From: CAZFLM01 sp964519955 | GTDB taxonomy: Bacteria > Armatimonadota > Chthonomonadetes > Chthonomonadales > CAJBBX01 | Reading direction: 5' to 3' | DNA: 56,835 nucleotides | Assembly: GCA_964519955.1 (NCBI GenBank) | Contig: CAZFLM010000040.1 | Span: 1-56,835, forward strand | Shown: piece after piece, positions 17,557 to 25,400 of the stretch | Layout of the letters: the number at the start of each line of letters is the position of its first letter | How positions within the stretch are numbered: position 1 is the first letter of the stretch | Notes under the pieces: model-generated | What the model saw: only the letters and a program-made list of their open reading frames with translations | The model's database searches: none | Told to the model about the DNA's origin: nothing | Position numbers and translations under genes: made by a program

Positions 17557-18708
17557 CTAGAGCCCGGCAGCCTTCCGCCTGGCATCGAGCGCGCGGCTCG
17601 CTGCGTCCAGGGCAGTTGCCAACCGGCGCTTCGCTTCGTCGGCGGTGGCGTTGGCGGCGAGCTTCCGCAGCGCCGCCAGATGCGCCACGGGCAGCGCCAG
17701 CTCCCGGGTCGCCGCCAGATCCGGCATCACGCCGACACCCTCCCAGTTCGTGCCCGTCGTCGGGTTGACGGATCGGCCACTGGGCACGAACATGGCGAAG
17801 TGGTCGCTGAGGCGCTCGGTCGATCCCAGGTGCGCTCCGCCGACAGTCACCTCGCCGACGATCGTGGCGCGGCGCAGCACCTGGAGGTCGTAGGCCAGTT
17901 CCTCGCCGCTGGAGAACGTCTTTGCGCTGGTCAGGACATACACATCCTTGTTGGCATAGCGCTTGCCCGGCACGTACGGCAGCGTCCAGAACTGGTGGAT
18001 CTCGCCGTCGTCGCGGGTGTAGACATCGTTGAGATGGACCGCCTGGAACCCACAGTCGAACAGGTAGCTGCAGATCATCGAGACCATCTCGGGGCTTCCG
18101 CCCTCGTTGTCGCGCAGGTCGATGATGAGCGCGTCCGTTTCCGCAAGGAAGGCCATGGTGGCCACCACCGTGTCCCACCCGCTCTGGCAGGGCGCGAAGC
18201 CGATGATGCTCATGTAGCCCACGTTGCCGTCCAGCACCTCGACGCGCTGGAACCCGTAGTTGCGCTTCCGCATCCACTCGTTGCGCGCCGCCATGACGCC
18301 CTGTGGCGGGTCCTGCCACGTCGCCGGTGGCATCTCGGGCAGCACCGTCGGGCTGTAGGTGATCGCCAGGTGCTTGTCGTGCGTGATATCCTGGAGCAAC
18401 GAGGTAAGGAGCTTGGCCAGCGCCTCGCCGCTCGTGTTGGCATCGTATGCGCCCTCCGACAGCCGCTGGCGCAGTGCGTCGCAGGCCTTCTTCCCTACGG
18501 CCGGCTCGATGTAGCTCTGCTCGAGTCTGTCGATGATGCGCCGGACGACCGCCAGCCTCTCGGGACGGGAGGTCAGCACCTCGCTCGATATGGTGGACGC
18601 AGCCGCGGCGGGCCGCGTGGTCGGCTGCTGTGCGCCGGCCGACGAGCAGGCTAGCGCACCGAGGGCGGTGGCGGCGATGGCAGTGCGGCGATGGCTCCGA
18701 TACGTCAT
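17557..18708 (-). CDS. Secreted S41-family (IRBP-like) peptidase
   Basis: 383 residues with a signal peptide (possible lipobox ALACSS near residue 20, alternatively cleavage at AGAQ). A helical N-terminal domain (about 45-110) precedes the S41 core: VGYMSIIGF, IIDLRDNEGGSPEMV, and the nucleophile region TSAKTFSSGEELAYDL, then ATIVGEVTVGGAH. This variant resembles bacterial relatives of interphotoreceptor retinoid-binding proteins and has no PDZ domain. Cleavage of envelope proteins is the family expectation; the substrate is unknown. Divergent from the two-component system, sharing a 239-base control region that holds two TTCAT-N6-TTCAT boxes. Confidence 0.8.
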   Translation of the reverse strand: MTYRSHRRTAIAATALGALACSSAGAQQPTTRPAAAASTISSEVLTSRPERLAVVRRIIDRLEQSYIEPAVGKKACDALRQRLSEGAYDANTSGEALAKLLTSLLQDITHDKHLAITYSPTVLPEMPPATWQDPPQGVMAARNEWMRKRNYGFQRVEVLDGNVGYMSIIGFAPCQSGWDTVVATMAFLAETDALIIDLRDNEGGSPEMVSMICSYLFDCGFQAVHLNDVYTRDDGEIHQFWTLPYVPGKRYANKDVYVLTSAKTFSSGEELAYDLQVLRRATIVGEVTVGGAHLGSTERLSDHFAMFVPSGRSVNPTTGTNWEGVGVMPDLAATRELALPVAHLAALRKLAANATADEAKRRLATALDAASRALDARRKAAGL

Positions 18709-18775
18709 GTCTGCGACTCCTTGAACGTGCCGGAGCAGCTCGGCTCGCGGTTCTCGTTCAGGTTACGCAGGGCGT

Positions 18776-18791
18776 ATGAAGATGGAATGAA
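18776..18791 (-). promoter_or_regulatory. Putative response-regulator box 3
   Basis: The complement reads TTCATTCCATCTTCAT: TTCAT half-sites 11 bp apart, facing the S41 peptidase gene. Same pattern as the boxes upstream of gspE. Confidence 0.5.
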
Positions 18792-18839
18792 GCCGTCAGT
18801 CAGACGAGACGGGCGCCCCGCGGGGCTCTCGGCATCGCC

Positions 18840-18855
18840 TTCATGAAGGCTTCAC
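18840..18855 (+). promoter_or_regulatory. Putative response-regulator box 4
   Basis: Reads TTCATGAAGGCTTCAC, half-sites 11 bp apart with one mismatch in the last base. CTGTTAG follows 14 bases later as a possible -10 region. Lies in front of the response regulator, consistent with autoregulation. Confidence 0.5.
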
Positions 18856-18947
18856 GTAGAGGCAGTAGCCTGTTAGCAGCGGTGCATGCGCCCAGCCGGC
18901 GCGGGTCGGCCCGCCGAGCGCGCCACGATCCCGAGGAGAACGCACGG

Positions 18948-19634
18948 ATGAGAGTCTTGCTCGTCGAGGACGAAGCCCCGATCGCGCGCGTGATCAAGCG
19001 TGGGCTGGAAGAGGCGCACCTGGACGTCGATGTGGCAGTCGATGGGGCGGCGGGCCTCAAGATGGCGCTCGAAGCGCCCTACAGCGCCATCATCCTCGAC
19101 ATCATGCTGCCTAAGATGAACGGCTGGCAGGTGTGTGAAGAACTTCGCAACCGCCGCAACCGGGTGCCCATCCTGATGCTCACCGCGCGCGGGGCACTCG
19201 ACGACCGCGTACGCGGCCTCGACCTCGGCGCCGACGACTACCTGGCCAAGCCGTTCGAGTTCCCGGAGCTGCTGGCGCGGGTGCGTGCGCTGATGCGGCG
19301 CGACAAGATGCACAGGACGCGCGTCATCCGTATCGACGATCTGGAGATCGACACCGCCCAGCGGCGCGTTACACGCGGCGGCGCCGAGATAGGGCTGACG
19401 CCGCGAGAGTACGACCTGCTGGAGGCCCTGGCCGCGCGCGAGGGGCAGGTGCTGACGCGAGAGGCGATCCAGGAGCGGGTCTGGATGGACGAGGAGAGCT
19501 ACTCCAACACCGTGGACGTGCACGTCGGCATGCTGCGCAAGAAGATCGACGCGGCCTCCGAGACCAAGCTGATCCATACCGTGCGCGGTGTCGGCTACAC
19601 GCTTCGGCGCCCGGAAGGCGAGGAGGAGCAGTGA
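18948..19634 (+). CDS. OmpR-family response regulator
   Basis: 228 residues. Receiver domain with acidic pocket (VEDE), phosphoacceptor Asp51 in IILDIMLP, switch Thr in LMLTARG and Lys in YLAKPFEFPELLARVRAL. The C-terminal winged helix ends in SNTVDVHVGMLRKKID...IHTVRGVGYTLR, the OmpR/PhoB-class recognition element. ATG chosen with GAGGAG upstream. GTGA overlap with the sensor kinase. It most resembles CusR/QseB-type regulators. Probable targets are the TTCAT-N6-TTCAT boxes, hence itself, the S41 peptidase and the T2SS operon (inference). Confidence 0.92.
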   Translation: MRVLLVEDEAPIARVIKRGLEEAHLDVDVAVDGAAGLKMALEAPYSAIILDIMLPKMNGWQVCEELRNRRNRVPILMLTARGALDDRVRGLDLGADDYLAKPFEFPELLARVRALMRRDKMHRTRVIRIDDLEIDTAQRRVTRGGAEIGLTPREYDLLEALAAREGQVLTREAIQERVWMDEESYSNTVDVHVGMLRKKIDAASETKLIHTVRGVGYTLRRPEGEEEQ

Positions 19635-21130
19635 AGCCCAACTTGCGTGTCCAGTCGTCGCGCGCGCGCATCGTCGCCTGGAACATCGCCACACTGGCGT
19701 GCCTACTCCTCATCCTGGGGGTGGGGGTGCACTTCCTCGTGCGTTCCATCATGCTCGCCTCCGTCGACCGCGATCTGGACCGCAGGACCGAGCGGTTCGC
19801 CCACCCACCTCGCGACCGGATGGGCCCCGACCGTGGTCCCGGCGGTCCCGGCCTGTTCCTGCCGCTTCCGCTGGTTCTGGGGCCAGACGGTCGCAACGGG
19901 GGAGGGCCGCCGCCCGAACGCGGCGGGGACCGGCCAGGCCCACCGCCCAAGGACCCGTACGAGCCGAGGTTCTTCTCGCCCGATGGCACGCCGCGATTCC
20001 CGGACCCGATCCAGAAGCCATTCCACATGGCCTCTCTACGCAGGTCGGCGGCGGGGCGCACGCTGTACGCAACGGTCACAGTCGACGGCGAACCGATGCG
20101 GTTGATCTCGCGTCCCTCCACCGAGAAGGGGAAGGTCACAGCGGTGGTGCAGGCGGCCTACCCGCTCTCCGACGTGCACCGGGCTCTCGCCGGCCTCGAC
20201 ACAGCCCTGCTGCTGATCGTCCCGATATGCCTCCTGTTCGCTGGGCTGGGCGGGCTGCTGCTCACGGACCGCGTGCTGCGCCCAGTTCGGTACCTGACTC
20301 AGACCGCCGAGCAGATCGGCGCCGAGGACCTCTCGCTCCGCCTGGAGGCGCACGGTCGCGACGAGTTCGCCCTCCTTGCGCGCACGCTCAACGACATGCT
20401 GGGGCGGCTGGACAGAGCGTTCAAGGAGCAGGCCAGGCAGATCGAGAAGCAGCGCCGCTTCACGGCGGACGCCTCGCACGAGCTGCGGACGCCCCTCACG
20501 GTCATCAAGGCGAACACGAGCCTGTGCGTCAGCGGACACCCGACGGAGGAGGAATACAAGCAGTCGATCGAGGATATCGACCGGGCCGCGGGAGCCATGT
20601 CGCACCTCGTGCAGGACCTGCTGCTGCTCGCCCGCTCGGATGACGGCCAACTCGCGCGCGACCCGGTGCCCACGCCGATCAAGGAGATCGTGGAGCACGC
20701 CGCCGCTCGGACCGGCGCGGGCAGCAACGGGCTCATCCAGGGAGTGGACACCGTTCCGGACGCCTACGTGATGGGCAACCCGGATGAGTTGGTTCGCCTC
20801 TTCTCGAATCTACTCGACAACGCGCTGCGACACACCCCCGAGGACGGCAGGATCACGATCTCGGCGCGTGTGGAGGACGGCGTGGTGCGCGTGTGCGTGG
20901 CGGACACCGGTGGCGGCATCGCCGCGGAGCACCTGCAGCACCTCGGCGAGCGGTTCTTCCGCGTGGACTCGGCGCGCGCGCGCGTGGATGGGGGCACCGG
21001 GCTGGGGCTGTCTATCTGCAAGAGCATCGCGGCGGCGCACGGCGGCGATATCGCGTTCGAGAGCGAGGTCGGCAAGGGCACCTCGGTCACGGTGACGCTG
21101 CCGATAACCGATGACCTGCGCGAGGAGTAG
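19631..21130 (+). CDS. Sensor histidine kinase with Pro/Gly-rich periplasmic domain
   Basis: 499 residues; GTG start overlaps the regulator's TGA. TM1 about 17-38 (IATLACLLLILGVGVHFLV). The periplasmic region of about 155 residues starts with a highly Pro/Gly/Arg-rich half (PDRGPGGPG, GGGPPPERGG) and ends in a small beta domain. TM2 is near 195-215, then HAMP. HisKA has phospho-His283 in FTADASHELRTPL. HATPase follows, with the N box (NLLDNALRHTP), G1 (VADTGGGI), F box and G2 (GTGLGLSICKSIAAAHGG). The low-complexity input region resembles the Gly/Pro tracts of proteins around the T2SS, which is unusual for a sensor. Confidence 0.9.
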   Translation: MKPNLRVQSSRARIVAWNIATLACLLLILGVGVHFLVRSIMLASVDRDLDRRTERFAHPPRDRMGPDRGPGGPGLFLPLPLVLGPDGRNGGGPPPERGGDRPGPPPKDPYEPRFFSPDGTPRFPDPIQKPFHMASLRRSAAGRTLYATVTVDGEPMRLISRPSTEKGKVTAVVQAAYPLSDVHRALAGLDTALLLIVPICLLFAGLGGLLLTDRVLRPVRYLTQTAEQIGAEDLSLRLEAHGRDEFALLARTLNDMLGRLDRAFKEQARQIEKQRRFTADASHELRTPLTVIKANTSLCVSGHPTEEEYKQSIEDIDRAAGAMSHLVQDLLLLARSDDGQLARDPVPTPIKEIVEHAAARTGAGSNGLIQGVDTVPDAYVMGNPDELVRLFSNLLDNALRHTPEDGRITISARVEDGVVRVCVADTGGGIAAEHLQHLGERFFRVDSARARVDGGTGLGLSICKSIAAAHGGDIAFESEVGKGTSVTVTLPITDDLREE

Positions 21131-21154
21131 AACGGAGCACAACCAGTAGAAACC

Positions 21155-21183
21155 GAAGGCCCGGCCGAGATGGCCGGGCCTTC
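21155..21183. terminator. Bidirectional terminator between sensor kinase and tRNAs
   Basis: GAAGGCCCGGCC pairs perfectly with GGCCGGGCCTTC around GAGAT. It serves the kinase on the plus strand and the two tRNA genes on the minus strand. T-tracts are short on both sides. Confidence 0.75.
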
Positions 21184-21188
21184 TTGGG

Positions 21189-21260
21189 AGCCGACGCGCG
21201 GATTCGAACCGCGGACCTGCTCATTACGAGTGAGCTGCTCTACCACTGAGCCACGTCGGC
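21189..21260 (-). tRNA. tRNA-Thr (CGU anticodon)
   Basis: Full cloverleaf on the minus strand. Acceptor GCCGACG/CGTCGGC, D-arm with GGTAGA, anticodon stem GCTCA/TGAGC closing loop CTCGTAA (anticodon CGT, reading ACG), and T-arm CGCGG-TTCGAAT-CCGCG. CCA is not encoded. Lies eight bases after tRNA-Phe. Confidence 0.95.
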
Positions 21261-21268
21261 AATGCTGG

Positions 21269-21341
21269 TGCCGCGACCCGGACTTGAACCAGGGACACGG
21301 GGATTTTCAGTCCCCTGCTCTACCAACTGAGCTATCGCGGC
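21269..21341 (-). tRNA. tRNA-Phe (GAA anticodon)
   Basis: Full cloverleaf on the minus strand. Acceptor GCCGCGA/TCGCGGC with discriminator A, D-loop AGTTGGTAGA, anticodon stem GGGGA/TCCCC with loop CTGAAAA (anticodon GAA), and T-loop TTCAAGT. CCA is not encoded. Confidence 0.96.
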
Positions 21342-21363
21342 CTGCGCGCACAACTGCGAGCGT

Positions 21364-21392
21364 AGTATACCGGCGGGCGAAACCTCTGTCAA
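21364..21392 (-). promoter_or_regulatory. Sigma-70-type promoter for tRNA-Phe/tRNA-Thr
   Basis: On the minus strand TTGACA (21392-21387), exactly 17 bp, then TATACT (21369-21364), about 22 bases before tRNA-Phe. A near-perfect housekeeping promoter, useful as the species' reference. Confidence 0.85.
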
Positions 21393-21437
21393 GACCTCCA
21401 CGGCCTACCCGTGTCACGCTCTGCGCATCCCCCGAGC

Positions 21438-21466
21438 TTGCCCTCCGGCACCCGATACGGTACACT
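21438..21466 (+). promoter_or_regulatory. Sigma-70-type promoter for lipA
   Basis: TTGCCC (21438-21443), 17 bp, TACACT (21461-21466), about 59 bases before the lipA start. Divergent from the tRNA promoter. Confidence 0.6.
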
Positions 21467-21524
21467 ACGCCAGAAGCCAGGCGACGCATGAGAGACCGCC
21501 CGCGTCCCGCAGAGAGCAGACCCC

Positions 21525-22415
21525 GTGAACCGTACCCTACCCGACTGGCTCACCAAGCGCGTACCCAGCCCGCAGACCGTCAAGTCGCTCGAGCAGATGA
21601 TGCGGAACGGGCGGCTGCACACCGTGTGCGAGAGCGCGCGGTGCCCCAACCTTGGCGAGTGCTGGTCGCACAAGACCGCCACCTTCATGATCCTGGGCGA
21701 CATCTGCACCCGCAACTGCGGCTTCTGCAACATCAAGGTGGGGCGCCCGGATCCGGTCGATCCGGACGAGCCGCGCAGGCTGGCGGAGATCGCGGCCGAG
21801 ATGGGCCTGAAGCACATCGTGGTCACCTCGGTGACGCGCGACGACCTCCCCGACGAAGGCGCAGGCCAGTTCGCCCAGACCATCGCGGCGCTTCGCGAGG
21901 CCATCCCCAACGCCATCGTCGAGGTGCTGACGCCCGACTTCAAGGGGAAGCGCTGGTGCATGAAGATCGTCACCGACGCCCACCCGGACATCTTCAACCA
22001 CAACATCGAGACCGTCGAGCGCCTCTCCCCCACGGTGCGCCCGCAGGCCCGGTACCGCCGCTCCGTCGAGTTTCTGCAAGCCGTGAAGCAGCTCGATGCG
22101 TCTATCTACACGAAGTCCGGCATCATGCTGGGTCTGGGGGAAGAGCACGACGAGGTCGTGACCGCGCTCCGAGACCTGCGAGAGGCCGGCGTCGACGCAG
22201 TCACCATCGGCCAGTACCTGAGGCCCACGACCCGTCACCTGCCCGTCCAGGAGTACGTCAAGCCGGAGCGGTTCGCCGAGTACGAGCGGATCGGCCAGGA
22301 GATCGGCTTCCTGTTCGTGGCATCGTCGCCGTTCGTCCGCAGCAGCTACAACGCGATCGAGTTCTCCAGGCGTCTGCTCCGAGAGCGTCTGGAGGCCGTC
22401 GGAGCCGACGCCTGA
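21525..22415 (+). CDS. lipA: Lipoyl synthase
   Basis: 296 residues, typical length. Auxiliary-cluster cysteines Cys35, Cys40 and Cys46 (CESARCPNLGEC) and radical-SAM cysteines Cys61, Cys65 and Cys68 (CTRNCGFC) are all in place. The C-terminal serine that ligates the auxiliary cluster is in SSPFVRSSYNA. Inserts two sulfurs into octanoyl chains on E2 and GcvH proteins. The GTG start is chosen by homology of the N terminus (PDWLTKRVP); the ribosome site is weak. No lipB or lipoylated substrate gene is adjacent. Confidence 0.95.
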   Translation: MNRTLPDWLTKRVPSPQTVKSLEQMMRNGRLHTVCESARCPNLGECWSHKTATFMILGDICTRNCGFCNIKVGRPDPVDPDEPRRLAEIAAEMGLKHIVVTSVTRDDLPDEGAGQFAQTIAALREAIPNAIVEVLTPDFKGKRWCMKIVTDAHPDIFNHNIETVERLSPTVRPQARYRRSVEFLQAVKQLDASIYTKSGIMLGLGEEHDEVVTALRDLREAGVDAVTIGQYLRPTTRHLPVQEYVKPERFAEYERIGQEIGFLFVASSPFVRSSYNAIEFSRRLLRERLEAVGADA

Positions 22416-22497
22416 CCACTCCAGGGCCGGCCGCCTGGCCTGTCCGTGACTGGGTCCTGCCCAACGCTCGATGCTCGGAGGCGCCGCCGAGTACCCT

Positions 22498-25400
22498 ATG
22501 CGCTTGACCCGACGTGCAGCGACGCTGTTGGTCTTCCTGGTGCCGTCCGCCATCGTCCTAGCGGTCGGTTGCATGGTCACGGCACGCTACATCCGGGCAG
22601 CCGAGGCCCGCTCCGCGCGCATCCTCTCCCACCTCCTCACCGACGTGCTGCACCGTGAGGTCTCGATCGGGTCGATCAACCTCGGGCCCAACAGCATCGA
22701 GGCGCGCGACGTCCGCCTTGCCGCCGGCCTCACCTTCGCGGGCAGCGGCGAGGCAGCATCCGCGCGGCACATCCTGCTCAACACCTCTCTCCAGCGCCTG
22801 GTCGACCAGATCCGTGCCGGAGGCGTCATTCGCGCCGATGCCGTGGTCTCGTACGCGCGCGCGCGCGTGAGCCGGGACCGCCGCGGCGTGTGGAGTTTCG
22901 AGGACCTGTTCCGGCCCCGCCCGGGAGCGAAGAAGACCCGGATCGAGGGACGCATCCAGTTCGTCGATTCGATCGCCGAGTACGAGGATGCGGCCCTGCC
23001 GCGCCTCGGCAAGAGAGCTGCGCCCATCCTCAGGGCGACCTCGCGACGCGTCGACGGCTCGCTCGATTTGTATAAGGATGGCAGCGTTTCTTGGACTGCC
23101 TCAGTCACCGGCGATCCTGGCCAGTTCGGCACGGGCCTGGTGGCCGGCGTCTACGACACCCCCGCCGGCACGCTGCATATCGGCATCGACGTCCGCGACG
23201 CCCAAGGAGTGCAACTCGCCCGGTACCTGGCGCCCGAGCAGGTAACCGTCGCCGGCGGCCTCGCGTCCGGCCACGTGACGATCTTCCGCCCCGACCGTGC
23301 GTCCAAGACGTCGGTTACGGTCGACGCCGGCGTGAGAGCGGTGTCCGGCCGCGTGGCCCGCATCGCCACTCCGCTCTCGGGCGTCGCCGGCACCGTGCGC
23401 TTCCGCGAGGGCAACCTCGCCTTCGACGTCTCCGGCCAGGGGGGCAGCGCGCGCCTGCACGCTGCAGGCGGCCTCGGCCTCATCTCCCCGCTTACCCTCA
23501 ACGCCCGGTTCTCGGCCTCCAGCCCGGACCTGAGCGCCGCGCTCGCCGCGGTGGCCCCCATCAAGCGCCTGACGCTCCCGAAGTGGGCGCACGCGGCCGT
23601 GTCCGCATCAGGCACGCTGTCGGGACCGATCGACAGGTTGGTGATCGACGCGACGGGCAGCGGCGCCTTGTCCGGCACGCCCGGCAGCGAGGTCCAGGTG
23701 CCGGCGCCGGTAGCCGCGCAGTTCCACATCGCGGGCCCTGCCACATCGCCCAGGGTCTACGCGACGGCCAGAGCCGACCGCCTGCGCTACCGCGAGACCG
23801 CCGTGCGGCGCGCCAGCCTGGTCGCCTCGTACGATGGCAAGCGCTGGACCGCAGATCTCGGCGCGCGCGCTGCCGGCGGAACGGTTGCCGCCCGTGCGAC
23901 GCTGCGAGTGATCGATGGCTCGCCCGCCTACCGCGTCGTCGTCCGGGCGCGCCGGATCGACCTCGCGCGCGCCGGCATCGAGACGGACCGCCGCCTCGCG
24001 GGCACCGCCGATGCCGACGTCTTCCTGGAGGGCACGAGCTGGGACGACGCGCCGGACGGGCAGGCGATAGTTCAAGTTTCTGGCCTAATGTATGACAAGC
24101 TGGAGATACAGGACGCACGAGCCTCGCTGCGCTCGACCGGCAAGGCGCTTCTCGTCGATAGCCTGGTCGCCGACGGGGCATCGGGCCGCCTCGTCGTGTC
24201 GGGCGAGCTGGACCTGCTGACGCACGACGTGTTCCTGAACGTCGAGGCGGACCGGGTAGAACTGGCGCGGCTCCCCCTGCCCTGTAACGACACCCGCTCC
24301 GGCGCGCTAGCCGGACAGCTCTTCGTGCGCGGCGGACGCGTTGTGGGCCCCGTCACGGACCCGCGGTTCGAGTGCCAGGCAACCGCGATAGCGCCCGGCG
24401 TCGGCCAGTACCAGTTCGACTACGCCGAGGCCTACGTCAGCGGAACGCAGCGCCGCCTAGCGCTGAGCAACGGGCTGATATGGCGCCTGCCGGCCACCGC
24501 GACCCTTGACGCCGTCGCACTCGAGCCGTTCAGCGGCCATGGCCTGGTAAGGGGCTCGGGGCAGTTCGGCGGCCTCGATATCCAGGATGTCGCGCGCCTC
24601 GCCGGCGTGAAGCTGGACGCCGTGGGCGAAGCGTCGGGACAGGTCGCGTTCGATGGCCGCTTCGATGCCCCGACCGTCACCGTGGATCCCATCTCCGTCG
24701 CGGGCGCGGGCCTGGGCGATCTGGCGCCGCGTGAGGTCACCGGCTCGGTGGTCCTGCACCCCGGCGGCCGGTTCCATGCAGTGGCGGACGCGAGAGACAT
24801 CGACCTGTTCCTGCCCAATGCCCCGATCTCGTCGTACCTCGTGGTGGAAGGGCGAGGCGATCTGCACGCAAGCCTGACCGGCAGGCTCGGCGAGGACGCT
24901 GCTCGGAGCCTCGCCGGCCAGGTCACGGCCACCACCCGCGGCCTCACGGTGTCGGGCCAGTCGCTGGGCGACCTGTCCGCGACCGCCCTGCTGGCGGACC
25001 AGGTGCTCACGCTGCGGTCGAGCCCCGACCGAAGCCAGCCCGGCGCCCGGCTCGGCTCGGCGGACCGGGGCATCGACGTGACCAACCTGCAAGTGAACAT
25101 CGCGACCGGCGACTACATGGTAGGCGCCCGCGCGAACCGCCTGCCGGTCGACCTCATCCGCGCCGCCGTGACCCGCAGCCCCCTCGCCTCGTCCGGATCC
25201 GGCGCCTCCGCGACCCAGTGGGCGCTGCCGCTCTCGGAGCCGTTCGCCGGTACGCTGGACGCCGACGTGCGGCTCACCGGAGCAGCCGGCAAGGCAGTCG
25301 GCTCCGTCGTCTGGTCCAGCCCCGACCTCACGTTCGACGGCACGCCCGCCGAGAGGTTCGGCGGCCGGCTCGATCTGCAGGAGGGGAGCGCGGCGCTCTC

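Noticed and set aside
22856..22869. CG-dinucleotide run (CGCGCGCGCGCGTG) in tamB as a structural repeat
   Set aside because: It lies in frame, encoding alternating Ala/Arg, and such short runs occur elsewhere in this GC-rich window.
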